Shown: positions 54,701 to 61,113 of the stretch, in pieces
Position numbering within the stretch: position 1 is the first letter of the stretch
Layout: every line of letters starts with the position of its first letter
From: Streptomyces graminofaciens
Lineage (GTDB): Bacteria; Actinomycetota; Actinomycetes; Streptomycetales; Streptomycetaceae
Direction of reading: 5' to 3'
Length of the DNA stretch: 64,000 nucleotides
NCBI RefSeq assembly: GCF_030294945.1
Contig: NZ_AP018448.1
Coordinates: 7,532,001 to 7,596,000, forward strand
Notes under the pieces: model-generated
Told to the model about the DNA's origin: nothing
Databases searched by the model: none
Seen by the model: only the letters and a program-made list of their open reading frames with translations
Program-made: the position numbers and the translations under genes

Positions 54701-54886
54701 CGGTTGCTACCGCCACTCCGCGATGTCGGTACGGACGACATCCCGGACGACATCCCGGACGACATCCCGGACGACATCCCGGACGACATCCCGGATGCCG
54801 GCCCGGACGCCGGTACGCAATCCGGTACGGACGCCGGCGCGAGCGGGGCCCCGGCCCGGCCGTCGGCCCAGGGGCGGAAGCCGTGA
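51788..54886 (+). CDS. Exported TolB-type beta-propeller / DUF11 protein in the CIS locus
   Basis: 1032 residues from GTG at 51788 behind GGGAGGG. An Arg-rich start and hydrophobic core (ALPLLLLGTLLGVVSPEGRSAAA) form a signal peptide. Residues ~50-640 contain many TolB/PD40 blades (RLSPDGKRVAFAATTG, TWSPDGKRLAFSTQ, AWSADGSRIAFTS), about twelve. Two CARDB/DUF11-like domains (~645-760 and 775-880, DLGPVAEPAARLVVSVPQGL and VTYTVTNTGDRSVTG) and an IPT-like domain follow. The C-terminus has DDIP repeats (five) and Asp/Gly/Ala linker. The stop overlaps the DUF4255 start (GTGA), placing an exported protein in translation with cytosolic CIS parts. Role unproven: surface receptor, sensor or binding module. 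Confidence 0.82.
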   Translation: MRRSVRMPRGRGRGRRFAARALPLLLLGTLLGVVSPEGRSAAAPADTAAPGRIAFYGSKHRSLGTVALGGESADSSVPLFPGPQHYDDDASAQGDAIVWTSLRDSTEAQVYTQRGKGPVARVTTASSGVRHPRLSPDGKRVAFAATTGRTDGLHDIWVVRVEGGQARRITRSGDNTWPTWSPDGKRLAFSTQMDDDSPYQLFTVAVEGGPMRQITTGDDCADGPGATEPAWSPTDAGTLLYTCEGRPGGFPAETGLHLVLLSLSGSQSAALPSGWQGREGSWSPDGASLAFVGHGEPGSDDWRNLIYTAPARKTAAPVLRLAEDRQVSGPSWYTPAGGGTELLVARDSAAETGRLDLSDMLPDGSDPRDLGLSAAVSSSSVSGDWAAKGPVYSPDGQRIAFTRRERRSDETVARIWIANADGSAARPLHALTAAGDRETSPAWSPDGLRIAVVRESHGEDGRPWQWIAVIDVASGQEVFSVVPESHEFAIQPSYAPDGRTLLFARVNITDSFSEIWSVRASDGGGPVNLTAASGPFREPPTDITPAVSPDGSTIAFVWDYGIWLMDADGTDRRPLPGGESGQSAPAWSADGSRIAFTSRAREQARIHSVDVATGALTVLVPLGYTGVRGDTSHQQSPTWQPTADLDTSPLSGPGELKPGDKATVTLSVRDLGPVAEPAARLVVSVPQGLRLTAMESDTGRCETARFTCDLGALSAGAAAQVTLRLTATAEGSFPLVWTVSGSVFDPDPADNHGTAQVSVGAPAPVPPTVPPVLTVVAGPSPGYVGGSVTVTYTVTNTGDRSVTGLSLAIKLPEKLTVSALPAACRTAAGCTVGNLEPGGSTVVQAVLTPTEAGRYRLGATVSATSHTEADSAVRAETVLTVRQPEITALPPVGSPGTVTLVRGAGFPPGVPVRLDWSPGITAAANPSKPGADGSFVAQMLILEGDRTGRRTVTATGSGFDPVSAPFLVTGARLLPPLRDVGTDDIPDDIPDDIPDDIPDDIPDAGPDAGTQSGTDAGASGAPARPSAQGRKP
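54735..54797 (+). repeat. 12-bp minisatellite in the propeller gene tail
   Basis: Five consecutive GACGACATCCCG units code (DDIP)5 followed by DAGPDAG. Confidence 0.95.
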
Positions 54887-55716
54887 TCCATGAGGTGGAC
54901 GAGGCCCTGCGGAGCCTGCTGAGCGAGGAGATCCTCGGGGAGACCGGCGCCGAGGTGGTCTTCGAGGCCCCCACCCGGGAGTGGGTGGCCAGACGGTCCG
55001 GCGCCCCCGCCGTCAACGTCTTCCTCTACGACGTACGCGAAGACCTCGAACGACGGCAGCAGGGCCTCCGTACCGAACTCGACGACCGGGGCAGGACCGT
55101 GCAACTGAGCGAACCGCCTCGCTGGTACAGCCTCTCCTACCTGGTCACCGCCTGGACCAAGCGGCCGCAGGACGAGCACCGGCTGCTGTCGCTGCTGCTG
55201 GCGGGCCTGGTGGGTGCGGGATGCCTGGCGCCCGCGCGGCTCACCGGGTCGCTGGCGGAGCTGGACCTGACCGTCCCTCTGGGCGTCGCTCATCCGCCCG
55301 CCGGGCACCGGGCGCTGGCCGATGTCTGGTCGGCGCTCGGCGGCGAGCTCAAGCCCTCCCTGGACGTGGTCGTGACCGCCCCGCTGATACCCATAGGCCG
55401 GCCCGTCGCACCACCGGTGACGGACGGCATGGAACTGCGCACCTTGGACCGGAGCAGCGGTCCGGAGGCGACGCGCCGCAGCGAGAGACGGCGCTCGCGC
55501 CATCAGGACGCAGGTCGGGACGCACGTCGGGACGCAGGTCAGGACGCACGTCGGGACGCAGGTCAGGACGCACGTCGGGACGCGCCCGATGGGCAGCCCC
55601 CCGCGCCCAGGCCGGGCGCGGCGCCCATGCTGGGTGCCCGCCGGGTCCGCGGCCCGGCGGCGGGCGGCGGTTCGGCAGTGGGCGGCGGTTCGGCGCCGGG
55701 GGCGGTGCGGCGTTGA
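54883..55716 (+). CDS. DUF4255 protein, CIS terminator/cap component (Cis16 type)
   Basis: 277 residues from GTG at 54883. The DUF4255 (Pvc16 N-terminal) domain is residues ~1-185: [64 protein letters not shown]. In phage-tail-like systems this protein caps the tube and sheath. Residues ~207-235 are 12-bp-coded repeats DARRDAGQ, and the rest is a Pro/Gly-rich tail. It is coupled to the ATPase gene by a TTGA overlap at 55713. Confidence 0.87.
   Translation: MIHEVDEALRSLLSEEILGETGAEVVFEAPTREWVARRSGAPAVNVFLYDVREDLERRQQGLRTELDDRGRTVQLSEPPRWYSLSYLVTAWTKRPQDEHRLLSLLLAGLVGAGCLAPARLTGSLAELDLTVPLGVAHPPAGHRALADVWSALGGELKPSLDVVVTAPLIPIGRPVAPPVTDGMELRTLDRSSGPEATRRSERRRSRHQDAGRDARRDAGQDARRDAGQDARRDAPDGQPPAPRPGAAPMLGARRVRGPAAGGGSAVGGGSAPGAVRR
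55504..55587 (+). repeat. 12-bp minisatellite in the DUF4255 gene
   Basis: Seven consecutive variants of CGGGACGCACGT / CAGGACGCAGGT. Confidence 0.93.
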
Positions 55717-58049
55717 ACGGGACCTCCGTGGAAACCGCCGCGAAGCCCTCGGGGCCGACCCCCGACGCGGACCCGGGCCCGGGCGGGGCGGCCACGTCCG
55801 GGCCGTGCCGGCCGCCCGCCCGTCTCGGCGTCGTCGAGCGGCTGGTGCGCGCGGCGGTGGACCGGCGGCGTGGCGCCGACCCGCATCCGGACGACCCGCT
55901 GCGTGGCCTGTACCTGTCCGAGGAGCACGTCGGCCGCTTGCTGGAGGGGCCGGACGGCATCGGCTCCGGCCCCGGTGAGGGGTCACCTGCCGCCGCGGCG
56001 GAGCCCCGGGCGGAACAGGCCGGGACACCGGATGCCGGGCGGCCTGTTCCGCCCTTGGAGTCGCTCGCCCGGCGCTTCGGGCTGAGCCCCCTCGATGTCG
56101 ACATCCTCCTGATCGCCCTCCTCCCGGATCTCGACGCCGGCTACGAACAGCTCTACGGCTATCTCAACGACGACGTCACCCGGCGGCGGGCCGGCATCGG
56201 GCTCGCCCTGGACGTGCTGGGCGCCGATCCCAGGCATTCCGGTGTCAGGGCTCGGTTCTCCGAGGGCGGCCCGCTGGTGGGGGGCGGTCTGCTGGAGATC
56301 GAGGACCCCGGCAGGCCGTTCCTCGCCCGGGGACTGCGCGTGCCGGACCGGGTGGCCGCGTATCTGCTGGGCGACGACACTCCGGATCCACGGACGGGCG
56401 CCGTGCTCCGCGCCCTGCCTCCGCCGGAGGCCGGTGCCCAGGGCCTCCCGGGGGCGGGTGCCCAGGGCCTTCAGGGGGCGGGTGTCCAGGACTTTCCGGG
56501 GGCGAGTGCTCCGGATCTGCCGGGGACGGGTGCCCCGGACCTCCTGCAGGCGGGTGCTCCGGCTTTCCCGGGGGCGGGTCCTCCAGCTCTCCCGGAGGCG
56601 GTCGGCACGCCGGTCGCCTCCCTCGCCGCGGCGCTCCGCGCCGGCGTACGCCTGGTCCATCTGCACCAGGAGCAGGGTGGTTCGGCGACCGGCGTGGCGG
56701 CCACGGGGCTGCGCCTTGCCGGTCTGACGGCGCTGGCCCTCGACCTCACGGCTCTCGTGTCGGCGCCCCACCCGGAGCAGCTCGTGCCGGTCGTGGTCCG
56801 GGAGGCACGGCTGCGCGGCGGCGGACTCGTCGCCGGACCGTTGGAGGCGCTGGAGCCCGCCGCCCACCCCGAACACCGGCGGCTGCTGCGCACCCTGGGG
56901 GCGCTGCCGGTGCCGGTCGTCCTCACCGGGCACCGTGCCTGGGACCCCCAGTGGTCCCCGACGAGCCCGTTGGTCCTGGCCGTACCCGGACTGGACGCCG
57001 ACGAACGCGCGGCACTGTGGCGCGAGGCCCTGGCCCCGGCCGGGGGCCTCGCGGGCGGCGAGGCCGCGGTGGCGGGCCTGATGTCCGCCTACGTGCTGAC
57101 ACCGGAGCAGATCCGGCGTGCCGCCGTAACGGCCCGCGGCCTGGCGGCGTCCACCGGCGGCCCCGTCACCCGGGCCCAGCTGAGCACCGCGGTCCGGGCG
57201 CAGAACGCCACGGGGCTCGACCGCCTCGCCCGCCGCATCGAACCGGCCGTGGGCTGGGCGGACCTCGTCGTGCCGGAGCCGGTGAGTGAGCAGCTGGGTG
57301 AACTCGCCCGCAGGGCCAGGCACCGTGACCGGGTGCTCGGGCAGTGGGGCATGCGCCCGGGCGGCGGCCGGGGCCGGGGCGTGATGGCGCTGCTCGCGGG
57401 GGAGTCCGGCACCGGCAAGACGATGTCCGCGGAGGTGATCGCCGGGGACCTCGGTCTCGACCTGTACGTCGTCGATCTCTCCTCGGTCGTCGACAAGTAC
57501 ATCGGCGAGACGGAGAAGAACCTGGAACGGATCTTCACCGAGGCGGCAGGAGTGAACGGCATCCTGCTCTTCGACGAGGCCGACGCCATCTTCAGCAAGC
57601 GCTCCGAGGTGAAGGACTCCCATGACCGCAACGCGAACATGGAGAGCGCCTATCTGCTCCAGCGCATGGAGTCCTTCGACGGCATCGCCGTCCTCACCAC
57701 CAACCTGCGGTCCAACCTCGACGAGGCGTTCATCCGCCGACTGGACGTGATCGTCGACTTCCCGCTGCCCGCCGCCCCGCTCCGCCGTGACCTGTGGGAC
57801 CGCTGCCTCGGCCCCGCGATCCCCCGTGAGGACGGGCTCGACCTGGACTTCTGCGCCCGTTTCGAGCTGGCCGGCGGATCGATCCGGTCCTGCGTGATCA
57901 CGGCCGCGTACCAGGCGGCCGAGAGCGGGCGGCCGGTCTCCACGGCGGATCTGGTCGGGGCCGTCCGGCAGGAGTACCGCAAGCTCGGCCGTCTGGTGCT
58001 GGACCACGAGTTCGCGCCGGGGTGGGGAGCGCGGGGCGGCGGGTTCTGA
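55713..58049 (+). CDS. AAA+ ATPase of the contractile injection system (Cis15 type)
   Basis: 778 residues if TTG at 55713 (overlapping the previous stop) is used; GTG at 55728 is an alternative. Residues ~110-235 are the CIS-ATPase N-domain ([25 protein letters not shown]). Residues ~239-295 are seven 8-residue repeats (GAGAQGLQ type). The AAA core: Walker A GESGTGKT (~563-570), [13 protein letters not shown], Walker [12 protein letters not shown] (~618), [42 protein letters not shown] (arginine finger). Function in assembly or recycling is inferred from Pvc15/Afp15. Confidence 0.92.
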   Translation: MNGTSVETAAKPSGPTPDADPGPGGAATSGPCRPPARLGVVERLVRAAVDRRRGADPHPDDPLRGLYLSEEHVGRLLEGPDGIGSGPGEGSPAAAAEPRAEQAGTPDAGRPVPPLESLARRFGLSPLDVDILLIALLPDLDAGYEQLYGYLNDDVTRRRAGIGLALDVLGADPRHSGVRARFSEGGPLVGGGLLEIEDPGRPFLARGLRVPDRVAAYLLGDDTPDPRTGAVLRALPPPEAGAQGLPGAGAQGLQGAGVQDFPGASAPDLPGTGAPDLLQAGAPAFPGAGPPALPEAVGTPVASLAAALRAGVRLVHLHQEQGGSATGVAATGLRLAGLTALALDLTALVSAPHPEQLVPVVVREARLRGGGLVAGPLEALEPAAHPEHRRLLRTLGALPVPVVLTGHRAWDPQWSPTSPLVLAVPGLDADERAALWREALAPAGGLAGGEAAVAGLMSAYVLTPEQIRRAAVTARGLAASTGGPVTRAQLSTAVRAQNATGLDRLARRIEPAVGWADLVVPEPVSEQLGELARRARHRDRVLGQWGMRPGGGRGRGVMALLAGESGTGKTMSAEVIAGDLGLDLYVVDLSSVVDKYIGETEKNLERIFTEAAGVNGILLFDEADAIFSKRSEVKDSHDRNANMESAYLLQRMESFDGIAVLTTNLRSNLDEAFIRRLDVIVDFPLPAAPLRRDLWDRCLGPAIPREDGLDLDFCARFELAGGSIRSCVITAAYQAAESGRPVSTADLVGAVRQEYRKLGRLVLDHEFAPGWGARGGGF
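56427..56594 (+). repeat. 24-bp minisatellite, 7 units, in the AAA+ gene
   Basis: Units start at 56427, 56451, 56475, 56499, 56523, 56547 and 56571; code [24 protein letters not shown] variants. It forms a flexible linker between N-domain and AAA core. Confidence 0.93.
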
Positions 58050-58158
58050 CAGGACGGCTGAGGCGGGCCGGGCCGCGCTGCCCCTTCGGGCGACGAGCCC
58101 TGCCCCGGGACCGGCCGCACCACCCCTTTGTCGTGTGACAGGACCGGCGAGCACCCCC

Positions 58159-58180
58159 GGGGTGCCCGATCGGGCACCCC
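58159..58180. promoter_or_regulatory. 22-bp perfect palindrome upstream of the sheath gene
   Basis: GGGGTGCCCGA followed directly by its complement, in the 228-bp gap between the ATPase and sheath genes. Either a terminator/attenuator stem that sets sheath levels apart from the upstream genes, or an operator. AGGAG at about 58266-58270 serves the sheath gene. Confidence 0.6.
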
Positions 58181-58277
58181 GCGCGTCCCCCTTCGCGGCG
58201 CGAGCGGCCTTACCCGGCCCGTTTATCGCGGATGAGACTGCTTGCCTGCCCGCAGTCATCCGAAGAGGAGCGCGAAG

Positions 58278-59861
58278 ATGCCGACGTACCTGTCCCCGGG
58301 CGTGTATGTGGAGGAGGCCCAGAGCGGCTCCCGTCCCATCGAAGGGGTGGGGACGGCGGTCGCGGCCTTCGTGGGATTCGCCGAGAAGGGTCCCTTCCAC
58401 GAACCGACGCTCGTGACCACCTGGAGCCAGTACGTCCAGATCTTCGGTGATTTCGTCGACGGCTCCTATCTGGGGTTGTCGGTGTACGGATACTTCGCCA
58501 ACGGTGGCGGAATCGCGTACGTGGTGCGCGTCGGCGGGGAGGCCGGGAACGGGCAGGCCGACGGTGCGGGACCCAAGGAGCTGACCGTCGGCGAGCCGGT
58601 CGGCCTCGGCTCGTTCCGGGTCTCGGCGCTCCCCGGCGTCGACGCCTCGCGCACCACGGTCGAGGTGCGTCACCCCGAGGGGGAGAACGCCCCCGAGGAC
58701 CGGTTCAAACTGGTCGTCTCGCAGGACGGCAAGGCCGTGGAGACCCATGACGTCACGGTCCGGAAGAACGCCAAGAACTACGTCGTCACCCAGGTGAAGG
58801 CGAGCTCCGCGCTCATCGCGGTGGTGGAGGCCACCGCCCAGGGCGCGCCGACCCGCCCCTCGGCCCAGAGCGTCGCTCTGCTCACGTCCGCGTCCGGGTC
58901 CGCGTCTGCGCCTGCACCCGCGTCCGCGTCCGCCGAGGTGCTGCCGGCGGAACTCTCCCCCCAGGAGTACATCGGGGACGCCGCCGCCCGTACCGGTTTC
59001 GGCGGGCTGGAGGCCATCGACGAGATCACCATGGTGGCCGCCCCGGACGTGATGGCCGCCTACCAGCAGGGCCTGATCGACGCGGAGGGCGTCAAGGGCG
59101 TGCAGCTGGCGATGATCACGCACTGCGAGCTGATGGGCGACCGGATCGCCGTCCTCGACCCACTGCCCGACCTGAAGCCCCAGCAGGTGAGCCGGTGGCG
59201 GACGGAAGAGGCGGGCTACGACTCGAAGTACGCCGCGCTCTACTACCCCTGGATCAAGGCGTTCGACCCGGCGAGCGGCCAGAACCGCCTGATGCCCCCG
59301 AGCGGTCATGTCATCGGTGTCTGGTCGCGCAACGACGCCGAGCGCGGGGTGCACAAGGCCCCGGCCAACGAGGTCGTGCGCGGGGCACTGGACCTGGCGA
59401 CCAATGTCACCAAGGGTGAGCAGGACCTGCTCAACCCGATCGGGGTGAACTGCATCCGGGCCTTCCCCGGCCGCGGCATCCGGATCTGGGGCGCCCGGAC
59501 GCTCTCCTCCGACCCGGCCTGGCGCTACATCAACGTCCGGCGGCTCTTCAACTACCTCGAGGAGTCCATTCTCCTCGGCACCCAGTGGGTGGTCTTCGAG
59601 CCCAACGACATACGGCTGTGGGGAACCATCCGCCGCAACATCTCGGCCTTCCTGCGCGAGGAGTGGCGTCGCGGCGCGCTGTTCGGGGCCAGCGCGGGGG
59701 AGGCGTTCTACGTCAAGTGCGACGCGGAGACCAACACTCCGGACTCGATCGACGCCGGCCAGGTGGTCTGCGAGATCGGGATCTGCCCGGTCAAGCCCGC
59801 CGAGTTCGTGGTCTTCAGGCTGTCCCAGTACTCCGACAGCACCAGCCTCGTCGACGAGTGA
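58278..59861 (+). CDS. Contractile sheath protein (Cis2 type)
   Basis: 527 residues from ATG at 58278. Starts PTYLSPGVYVEEAQSGSRPIEGVGTAVAAFVGFAEKGPF, the conserved N-terminus of phage tail sheath proteins. The C-terminal domain holds GRGIRIWGARTLSSDPAWRYINVRRLFNYLEESI and REEWRRGALFGASAGEAFYVKCD. A low-complexity insert (SASGSASAPAPASASAE, ~203-221) lies in the surface domain. It forms the outer contracting sleeve. A 25-bp tandem duplication covers its last codons and stop. Confidence 0.95.
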   Translation: MPTYLSPGVYVEEAQSGSRPIEGVGTAVAAFVGFAEKGPFHEPTLVTTWSQYVQIFGDFVDGSYLGLSVYGYFANGGGIAYVVRVGGEAGNGQADGAGPKELTVGEPVGLGSFRVSALPGVDASRTTVEVRHPEGENAPEDRFKLVVSQDGKAVETHDVTVRKNAKNYVVTQVKASSALIAVVEATAQGAPTRPSAQSVALLTSASGSASAPAPASASAEVLPAELSPQEYIGDAAARTGFGGLEAIDEITMVAAPDVMAAYQQGLIDAEGVKGVQLAMITHCELMGDRIAVLDPLPDLKPQQVSRWRTEEAGYDSKYAALYYPWIKAFDPASGQNRLMPPSGHVIGVWSRNDAERGVHKAPANEVVRGALDLATNVTKGEQDLLNPIGVNCIRAFPGRGIRIWGARTLSSDPAWRYINVRRLFNYLEESILLGTQWVVFEPNDIRLWGTIRRNISAFLREEWRRGALFGASAGEAFYVKCDAETNTPDSIDAGQVVCEIGICPVKPAEFVVFRLSQYSDSTSLVDE

Positions 59862-59886
59862 CAGCACCAGCCTCGTCGATGAGTGA
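59837..59886 (+). repeat. 25-bp tandem duplication including the sheath stop codon
   Basis: 59837-59861 (CAGCACCAGCCTCGTCGACG plus AGTGA) is repeated at 59862-59886 with one C-to-T change. The second copy is after the stop and not translated. Confidence 0.95.
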
Positions 59887-59897
59887 CCGTGCCGGTC

Positions 59898-59988
59898 CGC
59901 GGCGGGCAGTGGGCAGCGGGCAGCGGGCAACGGGGAGCGGGGAGCGGGCGGCGGGGGAACGGGCGGCGGGGAACGGGCAGCAGCAGTG
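59898..59988 (+). repeat. G-rich simple repeat before the tube gene
   Basis: A run of GGGCAGC, GGGGAGC and GGGCGGC units over about 85 bp between sheath and tube genes. No hairpin stem; a strand with many G tracts. Confidence 0.85.
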
Positions 59989-60020
59989 ATCTTCAACAGC
60001 TCTGAAAGGCAGTAGGACCC

Positions 60021-60464
60021 ATGACGGCTACGGGAGACACCCTCTCCACACACATTTTCCAGGTCGAGCTGGGCGGCGTCGCGGTCGAATCCGTCCAGGA
60101 GGTCAGCGGCCTGTCGGTCGAGGTGGACGCGATCGAGGTCACCCAGGTCACACCGAGCGGCCAGTACCTGATCAAGAAGCTCCCGGGTGCGCGCAAGGGT
60201 GGCGAGGTCACCATCACCCGGGGACTGGACAAGAGCTCCGCCTTCAGCCAGTGGATCGAGCAGGTCTTCGAGAAGGGGGCGGTCGACGAGGCGCGCAAGA
60301 ACATCAGCATCATCGTCACCGACTCCAAGAACACCCCGGTCCGGCGGATGAACCTGGAGAACGCCTGGGTGAACAAGTGGGAGGGACCCGGGCTCAAGGC
60401 GGGCGACGCCACCCCCGCCACGGAGAAGGTCAACATCGTCTTCGAAACGATCACCTTCGCATGA
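60021..60464 (+). CDS. CIS inner tube protein (Cis1 type)
   Basis: 147 residues, phage tail tube (gp19/T4-like) fold: STHIFQVELGGVAVESVQEVSGLSVEVDAIEV, the GARKGGEVTITRGLD strand, and TEKVNIVFETITFA end. Typical size of CIS tube proteins (~145-150). ATG at 60021. The stop overlaps the next start (ATGA). It stacks as hexamers inside the sheath. Confidence 0.95.
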   Translation: MTATGDTLSTHIFQVELGGVAVESVQEVSGLSVEVDAIEVTQVTPSGQYLIKKLPGARKGGEVTITRGLDKSSAFSQWIEQVFEKGAVDEARKNISIIVTDSKNTPVRRMNLENAWVNKWEGPGLKAGDATPATEKVNIVFETITFA

Positions 60465-60952
60465 GGCGTCGTACGGTCTCCGGCGCCGCCCCCGGGGCGG
60501 ACCCCGCCGGAGACGGCTCCCTCCTCACCGCGCCCGAACAACCGAGTCACCAGGTCGCGGCGCCCCCGGCTGCCCCGGAGCGGCTCAGGACGGAGTTCGA
60601 CTTCGAACTCCCGCGCGGCTACGTGGACGACTCGGGAACGGTGCACCGGCGTGGCGCGATGCGGCTGGCGACCGCCCGTGACGAGCTGGTGCCGCTGATC
60701 GACCTGCGCGTGAAGGAGAACCCGGCGTATCTCACGGTGGTCCTGCTCGGGCTGGTCGTCACCCGCATCGGGGCGATCACCGATGTGCACGCGGGCGTGG
60801 TGGAACGGCTGTTCGCCGCCGACCTCGCCTTCCTCCAGGACTTCTACCGGAGGATCAACGCCGAGGGCCACACCCGGGCCGAGGTGACCTGCCCGTCCTG
60901 CGAGTGCTCCTTCGACGTGGACCTCGCCGGCAGCCGCCTGGGGGAATCGTGA
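60461..60952 (+). CDS. CIS-associated hypothetical protein with C-terminal CxxCxC
   Basis: 163 residues. N-terminal 40 are disordered; then FDFELPRGYVDDSGTVHRRGAMRLATARDELVPLIDLRVKENPAYLTVVLLGLVVTRIG, a conserved helical domain found in phage-tail-like loci, ending in CPSCECSFDVDLAG, which may hold a metal. Likely a tail-assembly chaperone equivalent. Coupled to the tube gene and DUF6760 gene by 4-bp overlaps on both ends, so all three are made together. Confidence 0.75.
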   Translation: MRRRTVSGAAPGADPAGDGSLLTAPEQPSHQVAAPPAAPERLRTEFDFELPRGYVDDSGTVHRRGAMRLATARDELVPLIDLRVKENPAYLTVVLLGLVVTRIGAITDVHAGVVERLFAADLAFLQDFYRRINAEGHTRAEVTCPSCECSFDVDLAGSRLGES

Positions 60953-61104
60953 CGTACGGGGTCGACCGCATCCACGAGGAGGCCGCGTACGTCGCCTACC
61001 ACTTCCACTGGTCCCGGGACCAGATCCTCGACCTGACCCACGGGGAGCGGGCCCGGTGGGTGACCGAGATAGCCAGGATCAACACACGTCTCAACGAAGG
61101 ATGA
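60949..61104 (+). CDS. DUF6760 small CIS protein
   Basis: 51 residues from GTG at 60949 (overlapping the previous stop). TYGVDRIHEEAAYVAYHFHWSRDQILDLTHGERARWVTEIARINTRLNEG is a compact three-helix sequence with aromatic core, typical of DUF6760. Its arrangement behind the chaperone-like gene resembles the gpG/gpGT pair of phages, in which a short second protein helps tube/tape assembly. Function is inferred. Confidence 0.8.
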   Translation: MTYGVDRIHEEAAYVAYHFHWSRDQILDLTHGERARWVTEIARINTRLNEG

Positions 61105-61113
61105 GCACGGGCC

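Noticed and set aside
55983..60053. 1356-codon open frame on the minus strand opposite the CIS genes
   Set aside because: Shadow of the ATPase, sheath and tube genes; the sequence has no coherent fold and reads as reverse-frame composition.
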